A stretch of DNA of 64,000 nucleotides, taken from contig NC_134032.1 of NCBI RefSeq assembly GCF_964204645.1, positions 12,332,275 through 12,396,274 of the forward strand. Reading direction: 5' to 3'. Numbering within the stretch: the first letter of the stretch is position 1; every line of letters starts with the position of its first letter. Shown in pieces: positions 37,901-64,000 of the stretch. The stretch is from Tubulanus polymorphus (taxonomy: Eukaryota; Nemertea; Palaeonemertea; Tubulaniformes; Tubulanidae). A program made the translations under genes and the position numbers. Under the pieces are notes generated by a model, which saw only the letters and a program-made list of their open reading frames with translations, did no database searches and had not been told where the DNA came from.

Positions 37901-39249
37901 CGAAAAACAAAATAAAAACTTCAAAACTTTTACATAAAAAAGGTTTTATTTGATTTTTTTTGTGGCTTTCCCTCAGATGAATTATTCGGATTACCACTGA
38001 CTTCAATTAGCTGGAAAATCTGTTGTCATTTAGGAAAACGGATTCTGGTTCATGAGGACATGAAGATTTTTTATGGGCTGGCTGGCCGGAAGGAAATTGT
38101 GGAATTATTTGGGCTAGGGCCCCACTGTTTCAAGATCAAGCACAGGGACTAATGATACTAGTATCAATAACCAGCCCCAGTAGCCCTTAGTCTGAGTACC
38201 AGTCATTGTTACGGTTCCCTACAACGGCTAGGTACTAGACTACAGTAGCCCTGTAATGATTTTTTATTAGATAGGTATACTGACGTTGGTCATTGATACT
38301 GATTGAATTATTAATTCACTATCAATTGTGATAAGTTCGGTGTGATCAAGTAACAGGACAATTTCCAATAAAATTCTGATTAAAATGCTAATAGTGTAAG
38401 AGATTGTCGTTAAGTGTAGTGGCGCTATCATACGGTATTGACTTATGCTCCAAACCAGCCACCTGTGGCAAGTGAATAAGTTCGACTGCTTTCCCATTTT
38501 TGCCGTCGTCCCTGAACCAATTAATGAGAAAAGTGCGATAAAGGTTTGTTTCAGAGGTAATATAAGTCCCCTTAGAAAAAAAGTATCTTTTCCTGAAAAA
38601 AAAATAATTGCTTTATCATATAACCTCTATCAAATTGAGCTGTAGTGTAGTCTGAATACCAGTCGTTGTTACGGTTCACTACTAAGCTGGTAGTCCATTC
38701 AAATCAATGGACGAGACCTGTTTTCTGGGATATTTTGCTTACTTCTAAATTTTGGCCTGGCTTGGGCTGGGGTTCTAAACAACAGGTCTCCAACCATTCA
38801 TAAAAATGAATATTTATTCAGTGCTGCCAATAAATAATGCTCCCAGAACAAGTTAGTTAAAGTACGGTATTGGCAGCCACAGGCTCTCGACTCTCCGATG
38901 ATAGGCTGCCTTGGGATATTGTCCAAATTTTGGGCACCTTGACATGCTGACGAGGGCAAGAAAAGACCCTGTTTGTCCTTAAATTTTCTGTGGAGGGTTA
39001 CCTGAACCCCTATCAATGGTTCGCCTGCAGCCCTCACTTTGCAAAATCTGCCCCTTTCAAATTACGTGCCCATTCCAATTTTCAGGTCTACCCCTTTAAG
39101 AAATCCTAGCTAGGTCCGGCTTTTTTACAACTACACTTTCGGTCTCTTTCAGATTTAAATGCTTTAGAATAGGAAGGAAGGAAGAGGTGAATTTAGGAGG
39201 CAGAGATGTCCTGAAGGCGAAAATTCAAATAGAATCAATTGAGTGAAAG
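34912..39249. other. Intergenic, SLC20 3' flank to RPP21
   Basis: AT-rich and gene-poor. It holds degenerate GACTGGTTTCCAGTC/GACTAGTTGCCAGT repeats at 35270-35390, a direct duplication of AGATATTTTATCAGCACACTTT at about 36755 and 36833, and a short AGTCTGA(G/A)TACCAGTC(A/G)TTGTTACGGTTC repeat at about 38190 and 38650. GAGACCTGTT...AACAGGTCTC forms an inverted repeat at 38712-38790. No further gene is recognised. The SLC20 3' UTR must lie in the first part. Confidence 0.6.
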
Positions 39250-39612
39250 ATGGGAAAACCGAAAAGTTCATATATCGCCGGGCGTGAAAGTTTCCAGCGG
39301 ATAAATTACTTGTTTCAATGCGCCATGGAAACTCTGAAATCAAACCCGCGCAACGTCGAACTGGTTCGGTTCTATTGTAAGGCTTTGAAAACGGTCGCTA
39401 GGAAACAGGTGTTAAAACTCGATCCGACGATTAAACGAAAGATATGTCGTCGATGCGACGTATTATTGTTGCCGGGGGTGACGTGTTGTCAACGTACGCG
39501 GATGAAATCGCGTGTAGTTACGTGCACGGAATGCGGTGATAGCAGACGATATCCGTACAATAAACAACAGAAACTGTGGTGCGAACAGAAACAAGCGTGG
39601 ACTGATACGTAA
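39250..39612 (+). CDS. RPP21: Ribonuclease P/MRP protein subunit p21 (RPP21), single exon
   Basis: A 120 aa protein of the Rpr2/Snm1/Rpp21 family. The N-terminal helices contain ESFQRINYLFQCA and ARFYCKALKT-like sequence (FYCKALKTVARKQVLKLDPTIKRKICRRC). The zinc site is two CxxC pairs, C66/C69 and C92/C95, with the LLPGVTCCQR segment between them, as in human RPP21 and archaeal Rpp21. The protein binds the RNase P RNA and helps 5' processing of pre-tRNA in the nucleus. The start was chosen at the first ATG in frame, preceded by GAAAG. It ends WTDT-TAA without the long C-terminal tail of the mammalian protein. The gene has no intron, unlike the mammalian gene as I recall it. No poly-A tail or flanking duplication marks it as a retrocopy. 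Confidence 0.93.
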   Translation: MGKPKSSYIAGRESFQRINYLFQCAMETLKSNPRNVELVRFYCKALKTVARKQVLKLDPTIKRKICRRCDVLLLPGVTCCQRTRMKSRVVTCTECGDSRRYPYNKQQKLWCEQKQAWTDT

Positions 39613-40200
39613 CCCTCGCCCGGTTTCTATATGGTCAACATTTTGATTTGTAATCAATTTGTTGTTTATTTTATAATCAGTAATCAGTATTTTACGACAC
39701 GTAACCAGCGCTGTTCTTTGGTCAAAAATTTGAAGTCGTTGAAAGTTACATTTTAGCCTAAAGGTTAAGTACTAAAGTAGTGGCTTTTCGGTAATTGTCA
39801 ATCGACAATTTGTAACGTTTTCAATTACGATTCTTGTCGAATGAGAGTGGGCGCGATGGAAAGATTTTAACACAAACGCCACGACGGGTCTCCCTAAATA
39901 TGGGTCTCCCTCGTATTAGTCCATGCCAGTCACTTAATTTTATTCATTGTTGTACTGTGGTAGTGTCGCCATTCTAAAAGCAAAAGTGAAATATTTAGGA
40001 GGTCAGAAGAGCAGAGTACTTTCATGTTTTTTCAAAATTTTTGAATTTTCACAAATAAAAGGTTTTCGGGTTATTGTAACAAATCGTTTTGTCTATTTTG
40101 AACTTGCTGAAGTCTTTTATATAACTACCAGGAAATTTCAAAAGCAGGCATTCACAGTAAAACTCAGGGCCCAGTTCCAGAATGCGGGATTCGAACCACT
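39613..40200. other. Intergenic, no gene seen
   Basis: RPP21 3' flank. A half-copy of the CCAGTTCCA repeat (GGGCCCAGTTCCAGAATGCGGG) occurs at about 40168-40188. Nothing else is recognised. Confidence 0.5.
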
Positions 40201-40235
40201 CTGAAGATATAAGTTGCATCATCCGAGGATTTCTC

Positions 40236-40371
40236 TTACGTCACTCCGGTTCTCCTCTAACCAAAATGACGTCACCGGGAGAATCGGCGATCGATGACGT
40301 CCCCCGAGGATTCCACCACAGGCACGACGTCATTCGAGGATTTCCCCAGGTTCCTACTCGAGATGACGTCA
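40236..40371 (+). promoter_or_regulatory. Cluster of five CRE-like sites, candidate Pumilio promoter
   Basis: TTACGTCA 40236, TGACGTCA 40267, TGACGTCC 40295, CGACGTCA 40325 and TGACGTCA 40364 lie within 136 bp. They are interleaved with CGAGGATTTC repeats. This is the nearest CpG-rich stretch upstream of the Pumilio coding start (42160), and GATCGCCATGTTG just downstream resembles an inverted YY1 site. Assignment to Pumilio is inferred; the region might instead be part of a tandem repeat. Confidence 0.45.
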
Positions 40372-40439
40372 TCTAGGCTTGATATTTTCCCACAATGCCC
40401 CTCCATTAACAAGATGTCTGATCGCCATGTTGTGAGAGA

Positions 40440-42130
40440 ATGAAGATCGTTGCATGAATTTTATCCGTAATCATCGTGGTACGTAGCCATCAAGTCATCG
40501 ATTTTCTGTTCGTTTAAGCAGACTACGTTACTAACGCGTATTTAAGACATAATTCGGGCCTGATTGCAAGTCACCTCCGGTCGGAATTTTGCCTTTTTTC
40601 GGACGATTTACGCTGCGTAGCTGCAGAATTCTATTATACTGATCAGGTTTCGTATTTTGCATTAATATTATAACTACGTCATTGTCCACCTCTAAATATC
40701 ACTCGTGCAGTCAGTTCAGAATGGATAATGTTTCCTGGGGTGAATATTCTTGCAGTATTTCAATTCCCCTGACCTGAGTAGGCCATGGCATTATTATTGT
40801 GTAAACACAGTTTATGTAATTTTTTGTGGACAATCGAGTCATCTTAGCTTTGGCAAGGCAAGCCAATGGCTATCAAACTTTCTCTTACTTTGAGATCAGT
40901 ATTGATATCTTTTCCATTTACAACACAATTGCCTCTATTCGGGCGGAGGTCTGGAACAAGTGTCGTGGATATTGCGAAAGATACGCACATTTCTGATTTC
41001 CCTTTTGGCCCCGTCGTGAATTTTCATTTAAAAAAATGAATTATTCATAAATTGCTTGCAATATATATAGTTAATTTATTGTCGGGGGAGACACATGTTT
41101 CATTTGTCATTTCATTTTTATGTTGTTAAACAGTGACAGATGTTCTTTTTTCTTGTAAGAACCAAAAGATGATTGATTTATTTCTGAAACATTTCCGCAC
41201 CATTTCATTAACCTTTCACTACTGAAGGGTATATGCATCCGATGGGCTGATTCAAGGGGTGGGTTTGGGCATCAGGATGCACTGCCTTTCCATCGAAGAT
41301 ATATATCGTTGAAATCGTTAGTATCTATTGAATTTGATTCTCGTCTCCTTGGAAATTGCATCTTTCTGGATGGGCTAATTTCTAAACCCCGATGACTTCT
41401 GGTTTTTAGCTTAGCTTCTTTATCCTCACCGTTACACTATTATTTAAGATCCCACCTTCAATTTTCCTAGATCAGCCACGGTTTCACTGGGTAAGTAATA
41501 AGTATTAAGTGAAAGGGTTTGTGATGGTTTTGATATACCCTCATCAGTGATGTTAGATTTCGTTTCTTGTGGCCAGATTTAATTACTTGATCGCGTCATA
41601 GTTAGGTTTTACACATTTTACAGTATCAGCCATCTAAAAATAAAGTCGCATCTACGACGACCGTGGTGACTAAATTTCGGAACCAACTGACTAACATTTA
41701 GACGAGAAGATACACAATATCCGTGTATGATGATGACGAGAGAAATCCCACAATAACGAAGCCAAGATTGAAAAATTCTATATCAGAATGATTGTATTTG
41801 AGGAGCGACGTTTCGGCTAACAACTGTAACCCATCATCAGTACCCCTGATGATGGCTAACAGTTGTTAGCCGAAACGTCACTCCTCAAATACAATCATTC
41901 TGATATAGAATTTTTCAATCTTGGCTTCGTTATTGTGGGATTTCTCTCGACTAACATTCAGGTTTCACTTAGTTCGTAAACAGTCGACTAACTCCGATAA
42001 CTGAAAATGTCCATGACCCAGTTCCACAGTTCTGAGTTAACTCATGAACGCACTAGTGTGGAGGCGCACCCAGGATTTCAATCAAGCAGTTAGGGTTTAA
42101 TTCACGTGTTATCTGTAACTATGTTGTAGA
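40440..42130. other. Upstream region or 5' UTR intron of Pumilio
   Basis: AT-rich sequence with no recognisable coding segment except the hairpin element at 41699-41948. TATGTTGTAG at 42121-42130 is a plausible acceptor for the exon that contains the start codon. Confidence 0.45.
41699..41948. mobile_element. Long hairpin element with 10 bp direct flanks
   Basis: Bases 41737-41949 form a nearly perfect inverted repeat of about 90 bp arms (CGAGAGAAATCCCACAATAA ... and its inverse), centred on CCATCATCAGTACCCCTGATGATGG. GACTAACATT lies at 41689-41698 and again at 41949-41958, as a target duplication would. The left arm carries about 38 extra bases. It is non-coding. Confidence 0.75.
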
Positions 42131-42159
42131 TGTGTTTGTGATGGTATGATGCTATATCG

Positions 42160-63236
<21,077 letters not shown>

Positions 63237-64000
63237 GTACGTAACTAAACTCGACCGGCACTAGAACATACGAAAAATTTGGCTCTTAGAGACTTCTTTG
63301 ATGGCTGCCCACTTCAAATCTCCGTATGTCATCGAATTATGAATTGAACATCCGACCTATACTGTCGTACCGATCGGATAGTGACCTCGTAGGGGGATTT
63401 ATGGATGCGGACATATTTACCGCAAAGGCATTGTCATACATAGGTGATTAAATGATATCATTGGGGGGGATCTCGGAGGCGGCCGTCATTTCGGAACAGT
63501 CTAAAGAGCCATCTTACGACGAACGCAATTCGTATTATATTCGCGCACAAATCATTTAGAATTCATGCATAATATTTTTAACGACGATCTTAACAAACGT
63601 AACGAAATATTCAATAGTGGAAAAAAATGTCACGAGCCGTATTTATTCGTCATTATATCATTATCATAATAAATGCACTTATTGCTTCGCACCGACTAAA
63701 TATATCGAACTCATTCATTTAAAGATGAGTATCCTCCCTCGGTTACTGTGGTTTAATAATTTTCATGAAAATTACTTTTTTTGTACGATACATTCAAAGA
63801 GCCTTGGGCTTAAGTTTTCATTTGAGATAATGACCCAGTTCCACAGTTACAGCTAATTTTAAGTCCCACTTGTATGTTAGCTTAAGTCAGCGGACAGTGG
63901 TTTCGCTGTAGTCCGGGGTCTGACAGTGGAACTGGGCAGGTGGGGTTCGGGGAGAATTGGACCGAGTTGGTTTTCTATTCGTCCGCCCGAGGATTTTCGG
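63237..64000. other. Pumilio intron 10, incomplete
   Basis: Begins at CAAG|GTACGT. It contains a hairpin element at about 63832-63937. The next Pumilio exon is beyond the window. Confidence 0.6.
63832..63937. mobile_element. CCAGTTCCACAGTT-family MITE
   Basis: GACCCAGTTCCACAGTTACA at the left and TGACAGTGGAACTGGGC at the right are inverted, with an AT-poor spacer. Confidence 0.65.

Noticed and set aside
40182-40376. 64-codon frame over the CRE cluster
   Set aside because: It reads the repeated CGAGGATTTC/GACGTC units and shows no protein similarity.

Overview
The window is nuclear DNA of an animal. Five protein genes are split by conventional GT-AG introns (one gene is intronless), and each encodes a well-known metazoan family. 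The spaces between and inside the genes are filled with short non-autonomous mobile elements, minisatellites and tRNA-derived SINEs. Protein divergence, an AT-rich background with CpG-rich exons, and the repeat types (TTAA-flanked short elements, Meta-SINE-like elements, many inverted-repeat MITEs) suggest a marine invertebrate, perhaps a lophotrochozoan such as a mollusc. The sequence alone does not fix the species. There is no prokaryotic operon, CRISPR array, rRNA gene or autonomous transposase.

Layout, left to right. (1) 1341-8695, minus strand: tubulin-folding cofactor E-like protein (TBCEL), 8 coding exons, 560 aa. (2) 8696-9193: a 498 bp divergent promoter carrying four near-identical dyads. 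(3) 9194-14881, plus: clathrin light chain, 7 exons, 229 aa. (4) about 16150-34911, plus: sodium-phosphate cotransporter of the SLC20/PiT family, 12 coding exons, 605 aa, preceded by at least one likely non-coding exon. (5) 39250-39612, plus: RNase P/MRP subunit p21 (RPP21), one exon, 120 aa. (6) about 40236-64000, plus: N-terminal half of a Pumilio RNA-binding protein, 10 coding exons seen (549 aa). Its PUF repeats lie beyond the right edge. All exon junctions given were joined in frame by hand, and phases agree across each gene.

The genes are unrelated housekeeping functions (tubulin turnover, clathrin coats, phosphate uptake, tRNA 5' processing, translational repression); nothing suggests they act together. 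The most interesting points are non-coding. Two TTAA-flanked piggyBac-like MITEs each sit inside another repeat family whose uninterrupted paralogue is also in the window. A TATA-plus-initiator promoter lies inside the 10.9 kb Pumilio intron, and a 161 bp segment holding it has been copied 2 kb upstream between two long (TA)n tracts. Five CRE-like sites are packed upstream of Pumilio. TBCEL carries an acidic insertion of about 110 residues within its repeat domain.
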